A stretch of DNA of 64,000 bases from Skeletonema tropicum (taxonomy: Eukaryota; Bacillariophyta; Thalassiosirophyceae; Thalassiosirales; Thalassiosiraceae): positions 62,001 through 126,000 of the forward strand of contig JAWZXG010000029.1 in NCBI GenBank assembly GCA_037178625.1. The letters are read 5' to 3'. The notes beneath the pieces are model-generated. The model had not been told where the DNA came from and did no database searches. It worked only from the letters and a program-made list of their open reading frames with translations. This document shows, piece by piece, positions 10,990-20,793 of the stretch (positions are counted from its first letter, which is position 1; each line of letters opens with the position of its first letter). A program made the translations under genes and the position numbers.

Positions 10990-11096
10990 CTATTGAGACT
11001 TTACTCCACCACTCTCCAACGTTCGATGAGACCATCCACGGCCAAAGTGAATAGCTCACATCGAATCGGCATTTCCAATTCAAAAAATGGATCTTT
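10990..11096 (-). pseudogene. Decayed copy of TRAPPC4 exon 5 (unit 1)
   Basis: The minus strand reads KDPFFELEMPIRCELFTLAV, then GLIER, like the intact last exon of TRAPPC4 at 16784-16891. It has lost one base in the codons after GLIE (GAACGTTGG instead of GAACGATTGG), which shifts the frame and gives an early stop. Confidence 0.85.
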
Positions 11097-11247
11097 CTGT
11101 AGTTACAATTAATTTTGTTGTGCCATTGTGAAGTGCATTCGTTGTTGACAGAATGGAAGTCAAGAGAGTGAGTGAGCAATGGATTCAAATGACAACGAAC
11201 ACATGATGCGACCCAATAAAAATAAATTTGCAACATGTTCTACTTAC

Positions 11248-11324
11248 CAGTGCACATTGTGCATAAAGTCCATACGTATATTTCACGCAATGCTGAGTCT
11301 AAGCTAGCAGTCCCCGGTTCCGAT
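11248..11324 (-). pseudogene. Decayed copy of TRAPPC4 exon 4 (unit 1)
   Basis: Corresponds to TRAPPC4 exon 4 at 17048-17120 (SEPGTASLDSALREIYV in translation). A 4-bp insertion after the ATACGTA codons breaks the frame. The donor (GTAAGT) and acceptor (GTGCAG) are still present. Just beyond the acceptor side the sequence switches to satellite DNA at about 11341. Confidence 0.85.
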
Positions 11325-11340
11325 CTGCACATACATAGTG

Positions 11341-13565
11341 TTGATCTGAGAGGTCCGGCTTGAGCTGTAAAGAAGTTCATCATACATCCAAATCGTATCT
11401 ATCGTCGTCAGTATGGGCAAGAGCCGCTTCTAGTGGCCCATTATACTCTCTTACGATACTTTGAAACCTCATTTGCACTGCACAGACGGATTGCGTATGT
11501 TGAAGCGATGCTACAGCAGCTGAGCTGATCTGAGAGGTCCAGCTTGAGCTGTCCGGCAGTTCATCATACATCCATATCGTTATCGTATCTATCGTCGTCA
11601 GTATGGGCAAGAGCCGCTTCTAGTGACCCATTCTACTCTTTGGAGATACTATGAAAGCTCATTTGCACTGCACAGACGGATTGCGTATGTTGAAGCGATG
11701 CTACAGCAGCTGAGCTGATCTGAGAGATCCGGCTTGAGCTGTCCGGCAGTTCATCATCAAACCATATCATTATCGTATCTATAGTCGTCAGTATGGGCAA
11801 GAGCCGCTTCTAGTGGCCCATTATACTCTCTTACGATACTTTGAAAGCTCATTTGCACTGCACAGACGGATTGCGTATGTTGAAGCGATGCTACAGCAGC
11901 TGAGCTGATCTGAAAGGTCCGGCTTGAGCTGTCCGGCATCTCATCATCAAACCATATTGTTATCGTATCTATCGTCGTCAGTATGGGCAAAAGCCGCTTC
12001 TAGTGGCCCATTATACTCTGTAGAGATACCATACAAGCTCATTTGCACTGCACAGACGGATTGCGTATGTTGAAGCGATGCTACAGCAGCTGAGCTGATC
12101 TGAGAGGTCCGGCTTGAGCTGTCCGGTAGTTCATCATACATCCATATCGTTATCGTATCTATCGTCGTCAGTATGGGCAAAAGCCGCTTCTAGTGGCCCA
12201 TTATACTCTTTGGAGATACTATGAAAGCTCATTTGCACTGCGCAGTCGGATTGCGTATGTTGAAGCGATGCTACAGCAGCTGAGCTGATCTGAGAGGTCC
12301 AGCTTGAGCTGTCCGGCTGTTCATCATAAATCCATATCGTTATCGTATCTATCGTCGTCAGTATGGGCAAAAGCCGCTTCTAGTGGCCCATTATACTCTT
12401 TGGAGATACCATACAAGCTCATTTGCACTGCGCAGTCGGATTGCGTTTGTTGAAGCGATGCTACAGCAGCTGAGCTGATCTGAAAGGTCCGGCTTGAGCT
12501 GTCCGGCAGTTCATCATACATCAATATCGTATCTATCGTCGTCAGTATGGGCAAGAGCCGCTTCTAGTGGCCCATTCTACTCTTTGGAGATACCATACAA
12601 GCTCATTTGCACTGCGCAGACGGATTGCGTATGTTGAAGCGATGCTACAGCAGCTGAGCTGATCTGAGAGGTCCGGCTTGAGCTGTCCGGCAGCTCATCA
12701 TACATCATATCGTTATCGTATCTATCGTCGTCAGTATGGGCAAAAGCCGCTTCTAGTGGCCCATTATACTCTTTGGAGATACCATACAAGCTCATTTGCA
12801 CTGCGCAGTCGGATTGCGTATGTTGAAGCGATGCTACAGCAGCTGAGCTGATCTGAGAGGTCCGGCTTGAGCTGTCCGGCAGTTCATCATACATCCATAT
12901 CGTTATCGTATCTATCGTCGTCAGTATGGGCAAGAGCCGCTTCTAGTGGCCCATTATACTCTGGGGAGATACCATACAAGCTCATTTGCACTGCGCAGTC
13001 GGATTGCGTATGTTGAAGCGATGCTACAGCAGCTGAGCTGATCTGAGAGGTCCAGCTTGAGCTGTCCGGCAGTTCATCATACATCCATATCGTTATCGTA
13101 TCTATCGTCGTCAGTATGGGCAAGAGCCGCTTCTAGTGGCCCATTATACTCTGGGGAGATACCATACAAGCTCATTTGCACTGCGCAGTCGGATTGCGTA
13201 TGTTGAAGCGATGCTACAGCAGCTGAGCTGATCTGAGAGGTCCGGCTTGAGCTGTCCAGCAGCTCATCATCAAACTATATCATTATCGTATCTATAGTCG
13301 TCAGTATGGGCAAGAGCCGCTTCTAGTGGCCCATTCTACTCCCTTTACGATACTTTGAAAGCTCATTTGCACTGCACAGTCGGATTGCGTATGTTGAAGC
13401 GATGCTACAGCAGCTGAGCTGATCTGAGAGGTCCAGCTTGAGCTGTCCAGCAGCTCATCATCAAACCATATCGTTATCGTATTTAAGTATCGTCGTCAGT
13501 ATGGGCAAAAGCCGCTTCTAGTGGCCCATTATACTCTGTAGAATGTTGAAGCGATGCTACAGTTT
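11341..13565. repeat. ~189-bp satellite array A1, 12 units
   Basis: Twelve head-to-tail units with period 184-200 bp. Each contains the block GTCGTCAGTATGGGCAA (near 11407, 11597, 11787, 11977 and so on to 13495) followed by GCCGCTTCTAGTGGCCCATT, and later GATGCTACAGCAGCTGAGCT. The first and last units are the most diverged, as usual for arrays that homogenise by unequal exchange. The last one breaks off near 13565. Confidence 0.92.
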
Positions 13566-13896
13566 AAGTATTGTCCAATAAGGCGAAAGCAATGATATTC
13601 TTGTATTTAGTTAATTTCGTCCCTGGCGGGCCAACCACCACTTACTATAAAATTTCCGTATTTTTTTTTGATATTCTTCAATAGTTTTGATGGTTCTTTG
13701 ACGAGATGATACAATAAACTACTTTTATTGAGTCAAGTAACATAAATATAGTATTGAATGTGTTTGTGTAAATTCCTGTGTTACAGACTTTGAATTGTCT
13801 ACAAGTCAGAAATGCGCCATCCAGAGAGAGGACACACCGTTTGCGTTAGTGTCGGTTATGGTAGTGTCGGTTATGGTAGTGCCAGTTCTCTTATCT

Positions 13897-14003
13897 CTAT
13901 TGAGACTTTACTCCACCACTCTCCAACGTTCGATGAGACCATCCACGGCCAAAGTGAATAGCTCACATCGAATCGGCATTTCCAATTCAAAAAATGGATC
14001 TTT
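13897..14003 (-). pseudogene. Decayed copy of TRAPPC4 exon 5 (unit 2)
   Basis: Same sequence and same one-base deletion as the unit-1 remnant at 10990-11096. Confidence 0.85.
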
Positions 14004-14154
14004 CTGTAGTTACAATTAATTTTGTTGTGCCATTGTGAAGTGCATTCGTTGTTGACAGAATGGAAGTCAAGAGAGTGAGTGAGCAATGGATTCAAATGAC
14101 AACGAACACATGATGCGACCCAATAAAAATAAATTTGCAACATGTTCTACTTAC

Positions 14155-14231
14155 CAGTGCACATTGTGCATAAAGTCCATACGTATATTTCACGCAATGC
14201 TGAGTCTAAGCTAGCAGTCCCCGGTTCCGAT
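14155..14231 (-). pseudogene. Decayed copy of TRAPPC4 exon 4 (unit 2)
   Basis: Same 4-bp insertion as the unit-1 remnant at 11248-11324, with the splice sites retained. Confidence 0.85.
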
Positions 14232-14247
14232 CTGCACATACATAGTG

Positions 14248-16472
14248 TTGATCTGAGAGGTCCGGCTTGAGCTGTAAAGAAGTTCATCATACATCCAAAT
14301 CGTATCTATCGTCGTCAGTATGGGCAAGAGCCGCTTCTAGTGGCCCATTATACTCTCTTACGATACTTTGAAACCTCATTTGCACTGCACAGACGGATTG
14401 CGTATGTTGAAGCGATGCTACAGCAGCTGAGCTGATCTGAGAGGTCCAGCTTGAGCTGTCCGGCAGTTCATCATACATCCATATCGTTATCGTATCTATC
14501 GTCGTCAGTATGGGCAAGAGCCGCTTCTAGTGACCCATTCTACTCTTTGGAGATACTATGAAAGCTCATTTGCACTGCACAGACGGATTGCGTATGTTGA
14601 AGCGATGCTACAGCAGCTGAGCTGATCTGAGAGATCCGGCTTGAGCTGTCCGGCAGTTCATCATCAAACCATATCATTATCGTATCTATAGTCGTCAGTA
14701 TGGGCAAGAGCCGCTTCTAGTGGCCCATTATACTCTCTTACGATACTTTGAAAGCTCATTTGCACTGCGCAGACGGATTGCGTATGTTGAAGCGATGCTA
14801 CAGCAGCTGAGCTGATCTGAAAGGTCCGGCTTGAGCTGTCCGGCATCTCATCATCAAACCATATTGTTATCGTATCTATCGTCGTCAGTATGGGCAAAAG
14901 CCGCTTCTAGTGGCCCATTATACTCTGTAGAGATACCATACAAGCTCATTTGCACTGCACAGACGGATTGCGTATGTTGAAGCGATGCTACAGCAGCTGA
15001 GCTGATCTGAGAGGTCCGGCTTGAGCTGTCCGGTAGTTCATCATACATCCATATCGTTATCGTATCTATCGTCGTCAGTATGGGCAAAAGCCGCTTCTAG
15101 TGGCCCATTATACTCTTTGGAGATACTATGAAAGCTCATTTGCACTGCGCAGTCGGATTGCGTATGTTGAAGCGATGCTACAGCAGCTGAGCTGATCTGA
15201 GAGGTCCAGCTTGAGCTGTCCGGCTGTTCATCATAAATCCATATCGTTATCGTATCTATCGTCGTCAGTATGGGCAAAAGCCGCTTCTAGTGGCCCATTA
15301 TACTCTTTGGAGATACCATACAAGCTCATTTGCACTGCGCAGTCGGATTGCGTTTGTTGAAGCGATGCTACAGCAGCTGAGCTGATCTGAAAGGTCCGGC
15401 TTGAGCTGTCCGGCAGTTCATCATACATCAATATCGTATCTATCGTCGTCAGTATGGGCAAGAGCCGCTTCTAGTGGCCCATTCTACTCTTTGGAGATAC
15501 CATACAAGCTCATTTGCACTGCGCAGACGGATTGCGTATGTTGAAGCGATGCTACAGCAGCTGAGCTGATCTGAGAGGTCCGGCTTGAGTTGTCCGGCAG
15601 CTCATCATACATCATATCGTTATCGTATCTATCGTCGTCAGTATGGGCAAAAGCCGCTTCTAGTGGCCCATTCTACTCTTTGGAGATACCATACAAGCTC
15701 ATTTGCACTGCGCAGTCGGATTGCGTATGTTGAAGCGATGCTACAGCAGCTGAGCTGATCTGAGAGGTCCGGCTTGAGCTGTCCGGCAGTTCATCATACA
15801 TCCATATCGTTATCGTATCTATCGTCGTCAGTATGGGCAAGAGCCGCTTCTAGTGGCCCATTATACTCTGGGGAGATACCATACAAGCTCATTTGCACTG
15901 CGCAGTCGGATTGCGTATGTTGAAGCGATGCTACAGCAGCTGAGCTGATCTGAGAGGTCCAGCTTGAGCTGTCCGGCAGTTCATCATACATCCATATCGT
16001 TATCGTATCTATCGTCGTCAGTATGGGCAAGAGCCGCTTCTAGTGGCCCATTATACTCTGGGGAGATACCATACAAGCTCATTTGCACTGCGCAGTCGGA
16101 TTGCGTATGTTGAAGCGATGCTACAGCAGCTGAGCTGATCTGAGAGGTCCGGCTTGAGCTGTCCAGCAGCTCATCATCAAACTATATCATTATCGTATCT
16201 ATAGTCGTCAGTATGGGCAAGAGCCGCTTCTAGTGGCCCATTCTACTCCCTTTACGATACTTTGAAAGCTCATTTGCACTGCGCAGTCGGATTGCGTATG
16301 TTGAAGCGATGCTACAGCAGCTGAGCTGATCTGAGAGGTCCAGCTTGAGCTGTCCAGCAGCTCATCATCAAACCATATCGTTATCGTATTTAAGTATCGT
16401 CGTCAGTATGGGCAAAAGCCGCTTCTAGTGGCCCATTATACTCTGTAGAATGTTGAAGCGATGCTACAGTTT
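14248..16472. repeat. ~189-bp satellite array A2, 12 units
   Basis: Copy of array A1 in the same orientation, with units in the same order and the same unit-specific variants (for example the unit lacking one TATCGT step near 15432, and the TTTAAGTATCG variant in the last unit). This shows that the whole array was copied as a block and not built independently. Confidence 0.92.
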
Positions 16473-16579
16473 AAGTATTGTCCAATAAGGCGAAAGCAAT
16501 GATATTCTTGTATTTAGTTAATTTCGTCCCTGGCGGGCCAACCACCACTTACTATAAAATTTCCGTATTTTTTTTTGAT

Positions 16580-17130
16580 ATTCTTCAATAGTTTTGATGG
16601 TTCTTTGACGAGATGATACAATAAACTACTTTTATTGAGTCAAGTAACATAAATATAGTATTGAATGTGTTTGTGTAAATTCCTGTGTTACAGACTTTGA
16701 ATTGTCTACAAGTCAGAAATGCGCCATCCAGAGAGAGGACACACCGTTTGCGTTAGTGTAGGTTTGTGTCCATTCTCTTATCTCTATCGAGACTTTACTC
16801 CACCACTCTCCAATCGTTCGATGAGACCATCCACGGCCAAAGTGAATAGCTCACACCGAATCGGCATTTCCAATTCATAAAATGGGTCTTTCTGTAGTTA
16901 CAATTATTTTTGTTGTGTCATTGTGAAGTGCATTTGTTGTTCACAGAATGGAAGCCAAGAGTGTGTGAGCAATGGATTCAAATGACAACGAAGACATGAT
17001 GTGACCCTATGAAAATTGCATCATGTAAGAAATCATGTTCTTCTTACCAGTGCACATTCTGCATAAAGTACGTATATTTCACGCAATGCTGAGTCTAGAT
17101 TAGCAGTCCCCGGTTCCGCTCTGCACATAA
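16580..17130. repeat. Tandem duplication, unit 3 (partial, ancestral-like, no satellite)
   Basis: Starts with the same zinc-ribbon-gene tail remnant and 3' flank as units 1 and 2, then contains the intact last two TRAPPC4 exons. It diverges from units 1 and 2 at about TAGTGTTGA, upstream of exon 4, where they enter satellite. Since it holds the working exons, it is the original locus end. Confidence 0.85.
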
Positions 17131-17690
17131 TATGTAGTGTTGAAATGATTGTTAGTTGAGGAAGTATAGGAGTAAGAAATAGAATTAAACTGTTGTATTT
17201 TGATATATACTCACGTGAGGACAAATTTGATGCCTGTTCTGGTTTGTAAACATTTCAGTATGACTCCCCCTCCTTCGATCTCTTCAATACCATCGTCTGC
17301 ACCAGCTATAGTATTCGTTGGCATTATAACACATAAAAAAGGTGAGAAGAAAATACTTCTATATAGTAATTTGCAAAAACACCAAAACAGCACCAGTATT
17401 TAAACTCTTCTCACCTGAATTTTTATTGCCTGGCAGCTTCACCGGACTAGCCTCGGCAGCAATTGCATGTAATGAATGAAATGTCGAACCAATCCGTAAC
17501 CAATCATTGGTATTAATTTTTGGTGCCGATGGACCCAGGGGGCGATGGAGGATTAGACCTCTGTGTGTGTGGAGCATGGAGAGATGTGCGTGAGATTCAA
17601 AATAACAACTATCAGCAGTATGATGATGTAAAAAACACCACTGTGACCTTACCCCGATTTGTTGACGATGAATAGATGTAGGAACCCCAT
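16784..17690 (-). CDS. TRAPPC4: TRAPP complex subunit 4 (Trs23/sybindin-like)
   Basis: Five exons on the minus strand: 17690-17653, 17560-17415, 17305-17215, 17120-17048 and 16891-16784, all with GT-AG junctions that keep frame. The predicted protein is about 150 aa. It starts MGFLHLFIVNKSGGLI, typical of the longin-fold TRAPP subunits, and continues with WLRIGSTFHSLHAIA, ILKCLQTRTGIKFVLT, AEPGTANLDSALREIYVLYAECAL and KDPFYELEMPIR near the C-terminus, all hallmarks of Trs23/TRAPPC4. TRAPP complexes act as Rab1/Ypt1 exchange factors and tethers in ER-Golgi traffic. The acceptor of exon 3 could also lie 9 bp further in (GTGCAG). The 3' half is embedded in the tandem duplication. EAPP starts divergently about 280 bp upstream. 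Confidence 0.85.
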
Positions 17691-17973
17691 TTCGATTTAG
17701 CAACAGTGGCAGGTAGGACGTTTCTCTCAACAGATTTTGAGATTCACAGAGTCTGCCAGGATTTTGGACAATGAACACAGATTTTGTGCAGCTCAATGAG
17801 AGATAACCTGTCGAAATAGATAATAGATAATAGCTCCCTACAAACGTACCGTCATCTAAATAAAATCACTAGTGTCTAGAGGTCAAAGACCATTGTCGAG
17901 GACTCATATCTCATATGACTATCGTACATTTTCTGTTCTGTGTAATGTCGTAGATTGTAGTACTGTCGACATA

Positions 17974-18984
17974 ATGGAAGAAGCTGCCATCCCTGTTATC
18001 GACCCCTTGGTACTAGAGGAGGAATCAGCCATTGTCTCTGAAACTGATGGAGCTCCGCACTCGTCTGATGATGAAGCCGGCTTGAAGAATCTTGATTGGC
18101 TCTCTTCGACTCACATTCGAAACCATCCATCATCCACCACAGCCGCAGCTGCTGCAGCTTGTACTCCAAATCATGACGACGATGAAGACGAAAATGATTC
18201 AGTTGATGAAAATGAAATGAAGGAGATTGCAGGTCCAGAAGATTTTTACTGTTCGAATATGGATGATGAGGACGAGGCGTATGTCTATAAACATTTACGA
18301 AGTGGGAGGGAGGAGACTGTGCACGTAAGAAGAGCTTATCAACAGCGACAGAACGAAGAGCAGCAGAGGGACAATTCCACGTTATTGAATGAGACGTCAA
18401 CAGAAAAGTCGAGTGATCAAAATACAAGTAATTTTGAATCTACATCAAATGATACGAATTGTACGAACGGTGAAGAAGAAGAAGAGCAAGAATTACCATT
18501 ATCAACATCAACAACACAAATGAATAACCCACAATCCAACAATATGCTGCACCAAGCTCGTCTCCTCAAACCACGCAACTCCGATGCCATTCTATCCTGC
18601 CCACGATGCTTCAATGTCGTATGTATGGATTGTCAGCAGCATGAACGATATTCAAATCAATATCGTGCCATGTTTGTGATGAATATCGGAGTGGATTGGA
18701 CGAAGAAGATGATGTACGATGATGCAATTGGTGGTTTGAAGGCTTATACTACCAATGGAGGTAATGGAGGTAGGACTTTGGGAGGAATAATGGAAGGTGA
18801 GGAAGAGGATGCATCCATGCCAGATAGGATACCACATGATGACATCCTGCAAAGTTCCAATACAACTGAGCCAGAAAAGGAAGCTTATTATTCTGTACAC
18901 TGTAGCTATTGTAGACTGGAACTAGCGGCGTTGGATATGGGTGATGAGATCTATTACTTTTTTGGTTGTATTGCATCTTCGTAA
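17974..18984 (+). CDS. EAPP: E2F-associated phosphoprotein (EAPP) homolog
   Basis: 336 codons from ATG 17974 (MEEAAIPVIDP). The frame is open upstream to 17872, but that leader is not acidic or EAPP-like and would sit in the shared promoter with TRAPPC4, so the internal start is preferred. The N-terminal two-thirds are acidic (DDDEDENDSVDENE, EEEEEQE). The C-terminal domain is diagnostic: LSCPRCFNVVCMDCQQHERY, then NQYRAMFVMN, and finally VHCSYCRLELAALDMGDEIYYFF, giving two CxxC pairs plus another CxxC. In animals EAPP binds E2F factors and also associates with splicing proteins; its role in algae is not established. Confidence 0.85.
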   Translation: MEEAAIPVIDPLVLEEESAIVSETDGAPHSSDDEAGLKNLDWLSSTHIRNHPSSTTAAAAAACTPNHDDDEDENDSVDENEMKEIAGPEDFYCSNMDDEDEAYVYKHLRSGREETVHVRRAYQQRQNEEQQRDNSTLLNETSTEKSSDQNTSNFESTSNDTNCTNGEEEEEQELPLSTSTTQMNNPQSNNMLHQARLLKPRNSDAILSCPRCFNVVCMDCQQHERYSNQYRAMFVMNIGVDWTKKMMYDDAIGGLKAYTTNGGNGGRTLGGIMEGEEEDASMPDRIPHDDILQSSNTTEPEKEAYYSVHCSYCRLELAALDMGDEIYYFFGCIASS

Positions 18985-19437
18985 TGGGGCATTATGCATC
19001 ACAACATTGGTTGCAACTCTCAATAGATATGTATTCATTGATTTTGATATGGATCGCACCACTTATAGACATTAGTAGTCAGTAGTAATAGCATGAGTGT
19101 AGTCTCTCAGAATGCTCTCTTAGCGAGTCTCTCTGGGCTCTGGGCTCTGGGTGTCTAGAGAGATATAAAGAGTCAAACAAAAAGGTGGAGTAGTCAACAA
19201 CAACCGAACCTGTAAACTACCTCCAACTTCAGTTCCTCTCTTTTCGTTTTGCTCCTTGCTTCCCCCCTCTCGGCGCCGCCCGCTCATCGAATCTTGGGTA
19301 AAAAAATGAAAGTGCCGTGCGGATGATTTTGTCAACCAAAGCGCTGCAATCAAAATCAATGTTATCAGTGTTCCCTGTGTTCACAACCATCTGCGCCTGA
19401 ATAATACATCTCATCGTCCCATTGTTTTGTTGTGAAT
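18985..19437. other. Intergenic, 450 bp
   Basis: Between EAPP and the small plastid protein. It contains a short imperfect repeat CTCTCTGGGCTCTGGGCTCTGG near 19130-19150 and presumably the promoter of the downstream gene. I see no gene. Confidence 0.5.
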
Positions 19438-19902
19438 ATGAAGTCCCTATCAATATTATCCGCCATTGTCGTCGTAGGCATTTGCACGCACATACCGGCA
19501 GCTACTGCGTTCACAGCAGTGACGTCTTCAACAATCACTCGCCCATCATCTTCAACACAACTTTATTCGGTCGAAGACATGCGCCAACGCATCAAGAAAG
19601 CCGGAGGTGGGATAACTACAGTTGTACCCGGTGATTTAAGTGTGTATGATCCCAATGAACAAGGAAAGTTGCAAGGGACGGGGGATCTTGCGGCACGTGT
19701 CTCGGCTGGTGTTTCCTTCCGTGGAGATAGTTCATCTTCCGCAGCTGATGAGTCTCCAGTCGCCACGTCGGAAGCTCCAGCACCAAGTGTGACATCTGGG
19801 GAAAGTAAACAAACTACCAGACCTGGTGGCTTCAACTTAACAAGCTTGTTGGATTCAGTACGACCTCGAAGGGATGCATACAGTGGAAAATCTCAGTGTT
19901 AG
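19438..19902 (+). CDS. Small plastid-targeted protein sharing the FNR N-terminal domain
   Basis: 154 codons from ATG 19438 (MKSLSILSAIVVVG); the frame's earlier GTG at 19432 is not used. Residues 1-24 form a signal peptide ending at AATAF, the bipartite plastid-targeting pattern of diatoms, followed by an S/T-rich transit region. Residues about 48-95 (RIKKAGGGITTV, then LSVYDPNEQGKLQGTGDL, then ARVSAGVSF) align without gaps to residues 43-88 of the adjacent ferredoxin-NADP reductase. After that there is only a Ser/Ala/Pro-rich tail and no catalytic domain. It could compete with, or help place, FNR on a plastid partner; that is inference. It lies 0.9 kb upstream of FNR in the same orientation. 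Confidence 0.7.
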   Translation: MKSLSILSAIVVVGICTHIPAATAFTAVTSSTITRPSSSTQLYSVEDMRQRIKKAGGGITTVVPGDLSVYDPNEQGKLQGTGDLAARVSAGVSFRGDSSSSAADESPVATSEAPAPSVTSGESKQTTRPGGFNLTSLLDSVRPRRDAYSGKSQC

Positions 19903-20793
19903 ATCCAACGAACATGCAGTTGTTTCAAGACTTTTGAGAGATTGGAAAACGTAAAGGAGATCATATATGTGATGCTGGACTCTTTTTGGTCAAGTCTCTC
20001 AATATTACAGAGTGCACAAGTGCAATGAAGATTTGAAGACAGAGGACGAAGTAAAAGGAACAAAACAAAAATGATCTGAAATCGACTCTTCAATGGCAGA
20101 TATGTCAAAGCAGAATGAGAAAGCAGATTCATGCAATAACATCTTAGTTTTTACATCGTTATACATCGTTATCTCTCTGTGTAGTTGATCGAGTTCATTC
20201 TTACTTGTGTTGGAAAACTGATTGAGAATGAAAGCAATCTGCTGAGTCTACTACTCAAAGCCTGTGTATCTACAGGGAGAGTGATTGGCTCCAATCCAAT
20301 CACACCCGTATCGGTTTTCTTGAGTGCTTGCCAAGAGGAGGGAAGAGGAACAAGAACTGAAATCCGTGCTTCTGGCAGTGGCAGTATGTAAAAGTGTGAA
20401 TGGTGCTCCCTGACATTTTGGTCTGTCTTCCCGTGCGTGAGGAAAAATCTTTTCTGACATCTCCCCTTGGGTATCTATGAGATCGAGGGAGAGAATAAGT
20501 CTGTGTCAGCTGCTAGCTTCATAGAGTCGTCAACGAAGGGGGGTATTGAGTTTTTAGGGGAATTAAGAGTTGGGGCAAGGTTGGGGGGATTGCTTCGCTC
20601 CTTGGCTCGGCAGATCGAAGATCCAAAATCCAAACGAAGCGCGTCACATCAAAGCGGCAGCAGTAACCAAAATGAAAATGCTACTTATGCTGATGGCTGC
20701 TGCGGAACAATTATCGACCACAAATAAATAATCTTGCCTCGTCGAAAGAGCATCAATGCACACCGGTAATTAATACAAACCAACAACAACATC
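19903..20793. other. Intergenic, 890 bp upstream of FNR
   Basis: Several short frames exist (for example 20467-20727, 86 codons), but none has recognisable composition or a conserved motif. Presumably 3' and 5' untranslated sequence and the FNR promoter. Confidence 0.45.

Larger units (their letters stand above)
10761..13672. repeat. 2.9-kb tandem duplication, unit 1
   Basis: Starts within the last codons of the zinc-ribbon gene (ATTCTTCAATTAGATACG) and runs through its 3' flank, decayed copies of TRAPPC4 exons 5 and 4, a 12-unit satellite array and a short unique spacer (13566-13672). Unit 2 follows directly. Over the shared exon remnants and satellite, units 1 and 2 are almost identical: I saw only scattered single-base differences, for example near 11868 against 14767. 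Confidence 0.9.
13673..16579. repeat. 2.9-kb tandem duplication, unit 2
   Basis: Near-exact copy of unit 1 shifted by 2907 bp. It begins with a degenerate version of the zinc-ribbon gene's last codons (ATTCTTCAATAGTTTTGATGG) and ends with the same unique spacer before unit 3. Shared frameshifts in the TRAPPC4 remnants show that exon decay came before the copying of unit 1/2. Confidence 0.92.

Noticed and set aside
11341..16472. CRISPR array
   Set aside because: Units are ~189 bp and similar throughout, with no short repeats separated by unique spacers; this is eukaryotic satellite DNA.
17359..17796. 145-codon minus-strand frame read as one protein
   Set aside because: It reads through intron 1 of TRAPPC4; the spliced model gives the conserved VNKSGGL start instead.
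17872..17973. N-terminal extension of the EAPP frame
   Set aside because: It lies in the shared promoter with TRAPPC4, is not acidic like EAPP N-termini, and a good ATG follows at 17974.
20467..20727. 86-codon frame upstream of FNR
   Set aside because: No motif, no homolog-like composition, unclear start context; likely chance in 5' flank.
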